This document shows positions 15,005 through 21,352 of a DNA stretch of 21,352 bases, one piece after another (position 1 is the first letter of the stretch; each line of letters starts with the position of its first letter). The notes below the pieces were generated by a model. It had not been told where the DNA came from. It worked only from the letters and a program-made list of their open reading frames with translations, and made no database searches. A program made the position numbers and the translations under genes. This DNA is from an uncultured Methanobrevibacter sp. (GTDB taxonomy: Archaea > Methanobacteriota > Methanobacteria > Methanobacteriales > Methanobacteriaceae), in contig CACZNW010000142.1 in assembly GCA_902782595.1 (NCBI GenBank), positions 1-21,352 of the forward strand, in the 5' to 3' direction.

Positions 15005-15919
15005 CTAATACTCTTTAACAGAACTGATTAGATTTTCCATATCCTCCAGTAAGTTATTGACTTCATTCGGAGATTCGTCAGAAGAACTGATATTAATTAC
15101 CAGTTCGTTGGTAAGCTCTTCAATCTGATTGATAATTGTTTTCATTGCATTGATTTTAGTTTCAATTTCATCTTGAACCCTTGGAGTGTCATCAGCAGCC
15201 AGATGAATAATATTCAATGCAGATTCTGACTGTGAATCGAATAATTTACGGCAGCTGTCAATTGAAGACATGAATTTATCATAAGTCAATTGAGGCGGTT
15301 CAAAACGTTTTTCAATTAAATCACGAACAACTTCCTCCTTAACATCAAACAATACATTCAAATCATTGATTTGTTTTTCATATATTTTAAGGGATTCGAC
15401 ACCTGTGTCTTCATGTTTTTGGGTTTCGACTTCATTATCAACAATTGCCTGTTTATTTTGAGATGTCTTTTCGACTTTCGGTTTTACGGTTTTTCTAACA
15501 TATCTTTTGATATTGAAAACAAAATACAAATAAATTAAAGGCAATATGAAAAGAACAAGTGATATATACATTCCAATGGCGAATTTTGAAAAGGCAATCG
15601 GAACGGATATGCAAATCAAAACAACATAATACAGTGCAGCAACCCATGGAAGTGATTCATGTATCAGTAAAATGTCCTGAATATTTCCAAAACCCCTTTT
15701 TAACCTAATTTCAGATGCAGTTTTACAATCTGGAGCATACTGAAGAATTTCATCATCAGACAGATGTGCAACTCTAGGTTCCACTATAAATCTCACATCA
15801 GATAATGTTTCACTGCATTTTAATAGATTTCCCTCACTGTCATAAGCCTTAAAGTCTTCGAAGGTTATAGGTGAAGTCAACCTTTTGATTTCTCTGGATC
15901 TTGGAGTTTCAATAGACAT
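15005..15919 (-). CDS. Two-TM coiled-coil protein, possibly XpaC-like
   Basis: 304 aa. Residues 1-95 are soluble; two TM helices lie at about 97-112 and 116-135, closely spaced. A charged linker follows, then a helical region from about 175 to 304 with heptad-like spacing. Bacterial XpaC proteins also have two TM helices followed by a helical domain and neighbour TelA, so position and architecture agree, but sequence resemblance is too weak for a firm call. It is the first gene of the operon; the next gene starts 8 bp after its stop. The start has GGATG about ten bases upstream. Confidence 0.75.
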   Translation of the reverse strand: MSIETPRSREIKRLTSPITFEDFKAYDSEGNLLKCSETLSDVRFIVEPRVAHLSDDEILQYAPDCKTASEIRLKRGFGNIQDILLIHESLPWVAALYYVVLICISVPIAFSKFAIGMYISLVLFILPLIYLYFVFNIKRYVRKTVKPKVEKTSQNKQAIVDNEVETQKHEDTGVESLKIYEKQINDLNVLFDVKEEVVRDLIEKRFEPPQLTYDKFMSSIDSCRKLFDSQSESALNIIHLAADDTPRVQDEIETKINAMKTIINQIEELTNELVINISSSDESPNEVNNLLEDMENLISSVKEY

Positions 15920-15945
15920 TTATTTTTACATCCATAGTGTCAGTA

Positions 15946-15958
15946 AATAATATATTTG
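15946..15958 (-). promoter_or_regulatory. Probable promoter of the TelA operon
   Basis: The minus strand reads CAAATATATTATTTAC about 30 bp before the first ATG of the operon. The predicted leader is very short, near 5-8 nt, so the mRNA may be effectively leaderless. Confidence 0.4.
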
Positions 15959-15999
15959 GACGTGAAAGTTTTTAAATATTTGTATTTAATTTGTTATTA

Positions 16000-16440
16000 T
16001 TATTCAAATTCCTTTTCCAAAAGAATAGTTACCGGACCATTATTTAGGAGATTCACTTTCATAAATGCACCGAATTGTCCGGTTTCAACCTCCACAAATT
16101 CTTTGCATTTTTCTGAAAAATAATCAAATAACTCTGTGGCTTTATCCGGAGAGAGAGCTTTGTGAAAAGAAGGTCTGTTCTTTTTAGTATGAGCATATAA
16201 TGTAAACTGAGGTACCAGCAACAGTTTTCCTCCAATATCCATTACTGATTTGTCCATACGACCATTTTCATCTTGAAAGATTCTTAATTTTGCAAGTTTT
16301 CCCGCAAGATAGTCGGCTTCCCTTGAGGTATCGTTTTCACCGAATCCAACAAGAGCCATCATACCGTCCTCTATCTCACCTACAATTTCACCTTCAACTT
16401 CAACGCTAGCGGATGTTACTCTTTGAACGACCAGTTTCAT
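16000..16440 (-). CDS. dtd: D-aminoacyl-tRNA deacylase (bacterial/eukaryotic type, DTD1)
   Basis: 146 aa, full length. It hydrolyses D-amino acids, and glycine in some settings, wrongly attached to tRNA. The C-terminal NGPVT motif (134-138) holds the Gly-cisPro pair that selects against L-residues, and T80 lies in the QFTLYA motif. The usual SQFTL reads PQFTL here, with P77 replacing serine. Most archaea rely on the unrelated DTD2 enzyme, so a DTD1 gene in a methanogen is notable and suggests transfer. It lies 28 bp after mdh on the same strand and has AAAGGTGA before its ATG, so the pair is probably co-transcribed. Confidence 0.93.
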   Translation of the reverse strand: MKLVVQRVTSASVEVEGEIVGEIEDGMMALVGFGENDTSREADYLAGKLAKLRIFQDENGRMDKSVMDIGGKLLLVPQFTLYAHTKKNRPSFHKALSPDKATELFDYFSEKCKEFVEVETGQFGAFMKVNLLNNGPVTILLEKEFE

Positions 16441-16468
16441 TTTTATTCACCTTTAATTCATCATCATA

Positions 16469-17422
16469 TCATTGAATATTCAGATTTTCCAAAACAATAT
16501 CGGTTGCATCCCTGACCGTATGTGCCGCTTCGAAAAATTCCTTTTTTTCAATATCATTCATGTGAATCGGTACAATCATGGCAACACCGTTTTTAGTTAT
16601 TACAGCCGGAACTCCCAGTGAAACGTCTTCAACCCTTTCGATTTCACCGTCCAGATAACTGCTGACGGTTAGGATTCTATGGGAATCAGTGAGTATAGTG
16701 GACATCAGGTTTGAAATGGCAAAAGCCGGACCATATTCCGTTGCCCCCTTTTTGGAAATAATGGTATTTCCTGCACGTTTCAGCTGCTGAACAAGACCAG
16801 TAATATCCAAATCAACGTATTCAACGAAATATTTAAGCGGAATACCACCAATAGTGGTTGAACTTAAAAGAGGAACCATATGGTCCCCGTGTTCGCCGAT
16901 TACCCTGGTATGTACCTCTGAGCTGTTAATGTCAATTTGTCTTGAGAAATAATTTTTCAATCTCAGGGAATCAAGGTGGTTTCCAACACCTATTACCTTG
17001 CTCTTTTTAAATCCTGAAGCTTTAAGGGCAACAGTTGTCATAACATCAACTGGATTAGTTGCAACCAGTATTATTGAATCCGGAGAATGCTCTGAAATTT
17101 TTTTAGAATAATAGCTTACAATTTCCGCATTCGGAATGGCCAAATCCAGTCTTTTCATTCCCTTTTCCCGGTGTATTCCTGCTGCAATCAGCACAATAGC
17201 CGAACCGGCAATATCATTAAAATCAGAACTTGGAGTTAATCTGCAGTCAATATCACGTGCAGCTAGTGCATCATACATATCATAAGTTTCTCCCTTTGCC
17301 TTGTCAAGACTTTCAGGTCTTGAAAACATTACAATTTCATCAACTGTATCCTCACGTGCAAGAGTAAATGCAACGTTTTTTCCGATAATTCCAGTTGATC
17401 CTAAAATACTTACCTTTACCAT
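16469..17422 (-). CDS. mdh: Malate dehydrogenase (LDH/MDH superfamily, archaeal MJ0490-like)
   Basis: 317 aa. It interconverts malate and oxaloacetate with NAD(P)H, serving the incomplete reductive citrate route of methanogens. The Rossmann start LGSTGIIG (7-14) lacks a third classic glycine spacing variant but is typical of the archaeal form. Substrate residues R85 and R91 (REKGMKR) point to malate rather than lactate. N123, D151, R154 and H178 (GEHGD) complete the active site. No Shine-Dalgarno site is present and a TATA box lies about 24 bp upstream, so translation is probably leaderless. The gene precedes dtd in a two-gene unit. Related (S)-2-hydroxyacid dehydrogenases using other substrates cannot be excluded. 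Confidence 0.9.
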   Translation of the reverse strand: MVKVSILGSTGIIGKNVAFTLAREDTVDEIVMFSRPESLDKAKGETYDMYDALAARDIDCRLTPSSDFNDIAGSAIVLIAAGIHREKGMKRLDLAIPNAEIVSYYSKKISEHSPDSIILVATNPVDVMTTVALKASGFKKSKVIGVGNHLDSLRLKNYFSRQIDINSSEVHTRVIGEHGDHMVPLLSSTTIGGIPLKYFVEYVDLDITGLVQQLKRAGNTIISKKGATEYGPAFAISNLMSTILTDSHRILTVSSYLDGEIERVEDVSLGVPAVITKNGVAMIVPIHMNDIEKKEFFEAAHTVRDATDIVLENLNIQ

Positions 17423-17440
17423 GGTAATAATATTGGTGTT

Positions 17441-17450
17441 TAATATAAAA
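17441..17450 (-). promoter_or_regulatory. TATA box of mdh-dtd, leaderless
   Basis: The minus strand reads TTTTATATTA, centred about 24 bp before the mdh ATG. Transcription would begin at or next to the start codon. Confidence 0.45.
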
Positions 17451-17561
17451 AAATATTACTAGAATAAAATTTGGTTGTAAATTTGGACATGAATCAGGAA
17501 AAATATTATAAAAAAATTTAAATAAATCTTTAAAATTCGAATTTTTTTAAATAAATCAATA

Positions 17562-17571
17562 ATTTTATATC
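17562..17571 (+). promoter_or_regulatory. Probable TATA box of the 216-aa gene
   Basis: ATTTTATATC predicts a start near 17590 and a leader of about 25 nt carrying GGTGAT. Confidence 0.4.
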
Positions 17572-17614
17572 AAATCATATCATAAAATTAATATTAGATT
17601 ACATGGTGATTAGT

Positions 17615-18265
17615 ATGCTTGATGAAGATTTGAAACTTGAAACCAAATGCTTTGACGCCAACGAATACGGTTATCTTTACGGTTTGAACAGGCAAATTCC
17701 CGATGAAGATTTTGAAAAGATAAAACCTTATTTTAGAAAATTCAAAAGAATGGACTTTGTAGAAGGAAACGTTCAGGTTACCGGCAGACCTGAAGGATGG
17801 AGATGCCTTGAAAAGGATGTGGCGAAGGTTGAAGAGATACTTGGAATAACAAACACTCTTGAAAAAAGACAAAGGAAGGTAAAGGAAGCGTTTGCAGACC
17901 CGATTAAAAAGGCCAATCTTATTGACCAGTCCTATGAATGGCTGAAAATGCTATTTGAAAAAACAGGAACAAGACCCGAACAGGACCTGTCAAGACTTGC
18001 CGTTCACTCAACTAAAATATACGATCCGAAAGACAGCTATAAAAATGGAGCGGAAAACGGGGAAGGAGAATTATTCATATACACTCCTCACGGAATGTGG
18101 TATATCATCAATAACAGCGGTGAATTTTCAGACACCTCCCTGAACAATGTTAAAACAAAACAGGGAGGGGCAGTAGGGCACAGATTAATGTATGATGATT
18201 TAATTGACAGACTGATTAGAATATACTGTGAAGAAAATTTATATACCGGTGAAAGATTATATTAA
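17615..18265 (+). CDS. Uncharacterised 216-aa protein
   Basis: I do not recognise this family. The start at 17615 is preferred because GGTGAT lies four bases upstream; an ATG at 17603 in the same frame overlaps that ribosome site and would add four residues. The sequence is soluble, charged and mixed alpha/beta, with no signal peptide, TM segment or cysteine cluster. The middle (about 88-120) is helical; the C-terminal half has LFIYTPHGMWYIINNSGEFSDT followed by a GGAVGHRLMYDDLIDRLI helix. It is followed 19 bp later by an amidohydrolase, so the two are probably one transcription unit. Confidence 0.75.
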   Translation: MLDEDLKLETKCFDANEYGYLYGLNRQIPDEDFEKIKPYFRKFKRMDFVEGNVQVTGRPEGWRCLEKDVAKVEEILGITNTLEKRQRKVKEAFADPIKKANLIDQSYEWLKMLFEKTGTRPEQDLSRLAVHSTKIYDPKDSYKNGAENGEGELFIYTPHGMWYIINNSGEFSDTSLNNVKTKQGGAVGHRLMYDDLIDRLIRIYCEENLYTGERLY

Positions 18266-18284
18266 ATTAGAGGTGGCTCGATAT

Positions 18285-19085
18285 ATGCAGAAAATAATTA
18301 ACGCTCATTGTCATATTTATCCTGAAAAAATTGCTGATAGGGCAGTTATGGGAATTAGGAATTTTTATGATTTGGACATGTCCCTAAACGGAAAATTAGA
18401 TGATTTAATAAGAGACGGAAATGAAGTAGGCGTGACACATTATCTTGTTCACTCCGTTGCAACCACTCCAAAGCAGGTAAAATCAATTAACGAATTCATA
18501 GCCCAGTCAGTGGATACTCATCCTGACTTATTCACAGGTTTTGGAACATTGCACCCCGACAGTGATGATCTTCAGGGTGATTTTGATTATCTAATCGATT
18601 TGGGTTTAAAGGGAGTTAAATTGCATCCCGATTTTCAGCTATTTGCAATGAATGAAGAACGTGCATTTAAAATCGGCGAAGTTGTAAATGATGCCAAAGT
18701 TCCTATGCTTGTTCACTGCGGTGATTTCAGATATAATTATTCAAATCCCGATCAGATCAAACCGTTTTTAGAAAAGTTTCCGGACATTAAATTTATTGGA
18801 GCTCATTTTGCCGGATGGAGCATGTGGGAAGAGGCAACCCATGAATTGTCAGGTTTTAAAAACTTATATGTTGATTTAAGTTCAAGTCTGTATGCCTTAA
18901 GTCCCGAAACTGCACTGGATTTGATTCATGCATATGGCAGTGATAAGGTACTGTGGGGAACCGATTATCCCATGTGGGAGTCTGTAAGTGAGATGGAATA
19001 CTTTAATAAAATCAATCTAAGTGAAAAAGAGCGCTCACAGATACTTTATGATAATGCCGCAAAACTCTTAAATCTTAAAAAATAG
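18285..19085 (+). CDS. Metal-dependent amidohydrolase (amidohydrolase_2 family)
   Basis: 266 aa from the ATG at 18285, with GAGGTG nine bases upstream; longer in-frame starts would run into the preceding gene. The TIM-barrel metal motifs are in order: NAHCH near residue 8, GVKLHPDF near 115, MLVHCGD near 145, IGAHFAG near 175 and WGTDYPMWE near 230. Such enzymes hydrolyse or decarboxylate small ring or carboxylate compounds using zinc or similar metals; the substrate is unknown. It is cytoplasmic. Its 3' end overlaps the NUDIX gene by 11 bases, tail to tail. Confidence 0.88.
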   Translation: MQKIINAHCHIYPEKIADRAVMGIRNFYDLDMSLNGKLDDLIRDGNEVGVTHYLVHSVATTPKQVKSINEFIAQSVDTHPDLFTGFGTLHPDSDDLQGDFDYLIDLGLKGVKLHPDFQLFAMNEERAFKIGEVVNDAKVPMLVHCGDFRYNYSNPDQIKPFLEKFPDIKFIGAHFAGWSMWEEATHELSGFKNLYVDLSSSLYALSPETALDLIHAYGSDKVLWGTDYPMWESVSEMEYFNKINLSEKERSQILYDNAAKLLNLKK

Positions 19086-19509
19086 AATTAATTTTTTTTA
19101 TGAAGGCTTCAGCCGCAGGAGGAGTTAAGAGGCCATGTTCAATCAGGTCTTTAACTTCATCCAAACTGAACCATCCGTATTCACAATGTTCCTCACTGAT
19201 TTTAACTTCATCACTGTGACAGGTTACCTTCATGATAAGCTGGATTGATTTTATATCCTGTGAGGTTTTGCATGCAGTGTAATTCTTTCTTACAACAGTA
19301 TATAATGAGTCAATGTCAATTTCAAGACCTGTTTCTTCGAGGTATTCCCGTTTCAGTGCTTCATCAAAAAATTCACATTTTTTAACTTTACCACCAGGAA
19401 TTTCCCATTTATCGGCATCATGAACTGAATCAGGTCTTATTTTTAAAAGCAGAATTTTATCGTTAAATACACATATTCCCCTAACTGTCAGTCCCCACAT
19501 TGCAGTCAT
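19075..19509 (-). CDS. NUDIX hydrolase
   Basis: 144 aa. A complete Nudix box runs from G40 to L62: G40, E46, R54, E55, E58, E59 and G61 fit Gx5Ex7REUxEExGU. Enzymes of this size with the MWGLTVRGICVFNDKILLLK start resemble MutT/ADP-ribose pyrophosphatase-type hydrolases that clean or recycle nucleoside diphosphate derivatives; the substrate is not predictable. GGTGAT lies four bases before the ATG at 19509. It is transcribed in the same direction as the GGGtGRT operon but after that operon's terminator. Confidence 0.92.
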   Translation of the reverse strand: MTAMWGLTVRGICVFNDKILLLKIRPDSVHDADKWEIPGGKVKKCEFFDEALKREYLEETGLEIDIDSLYTVVRKNYTACKTSQDIKSIQLIMKVTCHSDEVKISEEHCEYGWFSLDEVKDLIEHGLLTPPAAEAFIKKINSIF

Positions 19510-19549
19510 AATATCACCTGAAATATCCAGAATGAATTGTCAGGATAAT

Positions 19550-19588
19550 TTAAAAAAAAATATTAAAAGGGATAAAATGTAATCCCTT
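19550..19588 (-). terminator. Hairpin-plus-U-tract terminator of the GGGtGRT operon
   Basis: AAGGGAT (19567-19573) pairs with ATCCCTT (19582-19588) across an eight-base loop, and the stem begins within the TAA stop codon. Downstream on the transcribed strand is a run of nine T. The layout matches the terminator at 3269-3309. Confidence 0.7.
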
Positions 19589-20588
19589 ATTTTTTCATCG
19601 CTTTTTCAACAGCCACTGCAACGGCAACTGATGCTCCAACCATCGGATTGTTACCCATACCAATCAAACCCATCATTTCCACATGAGCCGGTACGGATGA
19701 AGAACCTGCAAACTGGGCATCTGAATGCATACGTCCCAATGTATCTGTCATACCATATGATGCAGGCCCTGCGGCCATGTTGTCCGGGTGAAGGGTTCTT
19801 CCGGTTCCTCCGCCTGAAGCTACGGAGAAGTATTTTTTACCCTGTGCAATACATTCCTTTTTATATGTTCCGGCAACAGGATGCTGGAAACGGGTCGGAT
19901 TTGTTGAATTGCCTGTGATGGATACGTCAACACCTTCAAGATGCATTATTGCTACCCCTTCACGTACATCATCAGCACCGTAACATCTTACTTTTGCCCT
20001 TTCACCATCCGAATATGCTTTTTCTTTAACTACCTTTACTTCACCTGTAAAGTAATCGAATTCAGTTTCAACATGAGTGAATCCGTTGATTCTTGAAATA
20101 ATCAGTGCGGCATCTTTTCCAAGACCGTTTAAAATTACCCTTAAAGGTTTTTCACGAACTTCATTTGCTGAGTTTGCAATACCTATTGCTCCTTCGGCTG
20201 CTGCGAAACTTTCATGACCTGCAAGAAATGCGAAGCATTCGCTTTCATCACTTAAAAGCATTGATGCAAGGTTTCCATGACCTAAACCAACTTGTCTGTC
20301 ATCAGCCACACTTCCAGGTATGCAAAATGCCTGAAGTCCTTCACCGATAGCTTTTGCAGCATCTGAAGCTTTAGTGCAACCTTGTTTGACAGCTATTGCA
20401 GCTCCAAGAGTATAAGCCCAACATGCATTTTCAAAACAGATCGGCTGAACGCCTTTTACAATTTCATAGGGGTCAAATCTCTTATCAAGACAAATTTGTT
20501 TTGCCTCATTGAGGTCTTTTATTCCATATTTTTCAAGTACCGGAGTGATCTGGTTGATTCTTCTTTCATAACTTTCAAATAAACTCAT
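19587..20588 (-). CDS. GGGtGRT protein
   Basis: 333 aa. It contains the motif that names the family, GGGTGRT at 259-265 followed by LHPDN, plus a glycine- and alanine-rich C-terminal helix. Eight cysteines are present, including C51, C56, C89 and C118. The family is found in strict anaerobes, is nearly always next to an IscU/NifU-like scaffold, and has no established reaction; a role in iron-sulfur or sulfur metabolism is inferred from that pairing. The ATG lies two bases after the scaffold stop, with GAGGAGTGA inside the scaffold's last codons, so the genes are translationally coupled. Confidence 0.93.
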   Translation of the reverse strand: MSLFESYERRINQITPVLEKYGIKDLNEAKQICLDKRFDPYEIVKGVQPICFENACWAYTLGAAIAVKQGCTKASDAAKAIGEGLQAFCIPGSVADDRQVGLGHGNLASMLLSDESECFAFLAGHESFAAAEGAIGIANSANEVREKPLRVILNGLGKDAALIISRINGFTHVETEFDYFTGEVKVVKEKAYSDGERAKVRCYGADDVREGVAIMHLEGVDVSITGNSTNPTRFQHPVAGTYKKECIAQGKKYFSVASGGGTGRTLHPDNMAAGPASYGMTDTLGRMHSDAQFAGSSSVPAHVEMMGLIGMGNNPMVGASVAVAVAVEKAMKK

Positions 20589-20590
20589 TT

Positions 20591-21283
20591 TTATTCACTC
20601 CTCGGATCTATTTTTTTGGCGGCATCGTCAAATCTTCCGTATTGACCTGTGGCATTGTCAATAGCTTCCAACGGGTCAACACCATCCTTGATTTGATCTA
20701 GCATTACGCCCAGGTTAATGTATTTATAACCTATGATTTCATCATCATCGTCAAGTCCGATTTCGGTAATATAACCTTCGGTCAGTTCAAGATATCTTGG
20801 TCCTTTTGCCTTTGTTGAGTAGATTGTTCCTACCTGGCTTCTGTGACCTTTTCCCAAATCCTCAAGTCCTGCACCGATTTGAAGTCCCCCTTCTGAGAAT
20901 GCGGACTGGGTTCTTCCATAGACAATCTGCAGGAACAATTCTCGCATTGCTGTGTTGATGGCATCACAAACAAGATCTGTATTTAATGCTTCAAGAATTG
21001 TTTTGCCGACAAGTATTTCCCCTGCCATTGCGGCGGAATGTGTCATACCTGAACAGCCCAGTGTTTCTACTAAAGCCTCTTCAATAATACCCTCTTTAAC
21101 ATTTAATGTCAGTTTGCAGCATCCCTGTTGTGGTGCGCACCATCCTATTCCATGAGTAAAACCTGAAATATCTCCTACTTCTTTTGCTTTTACCCATTTA
21201 CCCTCTTCAGGTATTGGAGCAGGGTCGTGATTTGCACCTTTGTGAACCGGACACATATTTTCAATTTCTGTTGAATATATCAT
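20591..21283 (-). CDS. NifU/IscU-like iron-sulfur cluster scaffold protein paired with GGGtGRT
   Basis: 230 aa. The NifU N-terminal type domain has cysteines C49, C55, C56, C77 (LGCSGMTH) and C106 that fit cluster ligands, and an extra N-terminal C11 (MCPVHKG). The C-terminal part (about 150-230) goes beyond the normal NifU domain and is typical of the version that partners GGGtGRT. GGAGT lies seven bases before the ATG. It is first in a two-gene operon. The role is cluster assembly or transfer, inferred from family and context; the client proteins are unknown. Confidence 0.9.
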   Translation of the reverse strand: MIYSTEIENMCPVHKGANHDPAPIPEEGKWVKAKEVGDISGFTHGIGWCAPQQGCCKLTLNVKEGIIEEALVETLGCSGMTHSAAMAGEILVGKTILEALNTDLVCDAINTAMRELFLQIVYGRTQSAFSEGGLQIGAGLEDLGKGHRSQVGTIYSTKAKGPRYLELTEGYITEIGLDDDDEIIGYKYINLGVMLDQIKDGVDPLEAIDNATGQYGRFDDAAKKIDPRSE

Positions 21284-21320
21284 CTTTTTACTCCAAAATT
21301 TCTTTAATCTTATATTTCTG

Positions 21321-21331
21321 TTTTTATATTT
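21321..21331 (-). promoter_or_regulatory. TATA promoter of the scaffold-GGGtGRT operon
   Basis: The minus strand reads AAATATAAAAAC, predicting a start near 21300 and a leader of about 17 nt containing GGAGT. A second AATATAAG at about 21309-21316 is an alternative. Confidence 0.5.
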
Positions 21332-21352
21332 ATAGTATTTTTGTAAGATGAC

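Noticed and set aside
18228..18284. Upstream start for the amidohydrolase inside the preceding gene
   Set aside because: GAGGTG lies nine bases before the ATG at 18285 and the family begins there (QKIINAHCH).

Overview
The window looks like a chromosomal segment of a pseudomurein-walled methanogen of the order Methanobacteriales, most probably Methanobrevibacter. Three things point there: very AT-rich DNA with archaeal TATA-type promoters and GGAGGTGAT-type ribosome sites; large secreted proteins with Ig-like repeats, one carrying pseudomurein-binding repeats; and a MJ0490-like malate dehydrogenase. No tRNA, rRNA, CRISPR array, transposase or integrase is visible.

Left part (1-9833, all minus strand). 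Two paralogous secreted transglutaminase-like proteins (870 and 781 aa) share a promoter sequence, a 5'-end hairpin, the Shine-Dalgarno site and a TTG start codon. Between them lie two genes of unknown function. One (250 aa) starts with a lipoyl-like fold whose modified lysine is replaced by serine. The other (1030 aa) has an N-terminal helical domain, a four-cysteine zinc ribbon and about twelve degenerate helix-turn-helix-like modules arranged in roughly 150-165-residue super-repeats. That protein is the least explained object in the window.

Middle part (10281-15919). A cysteine-rich YkgJ-like protein and a von Willebrand A (VWA) protein are on the plus strand. Facing them is a tightly packed six-gene minus-strand operon: a two-TM coiled-coil protein placed like XpaC, a zinc-ribbon membrane protein with an acidic 18-bp tandem repeat, a TelA-family protein, a four-TM protein, a flavin-binding PPOX/Nim-like protein, and family-1 uracil-DNA glycosylase. 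The VWA gene and ung overlap tail to tail. Co-occurrence of TelA, an XpaC-like protein and VWA suggests a membrane or envelope stress module; this is inference from context.

Right part (16000-21352). This holds mostly housekeeping genes: D-aminoacyl-tRNA deacylase (bacterial type) with malate dehydrogenase; a divergent pair made of an unknown 216-aa protein and a metal-dependent amidohydrolase; a NUDIX hydrolase; and the GGGtGRT protein with its partner NifU-like iron-sulfur scaffold. Two operons end in hairpin-plus-U-tract terminators whose stems begin at or include the stop codon.
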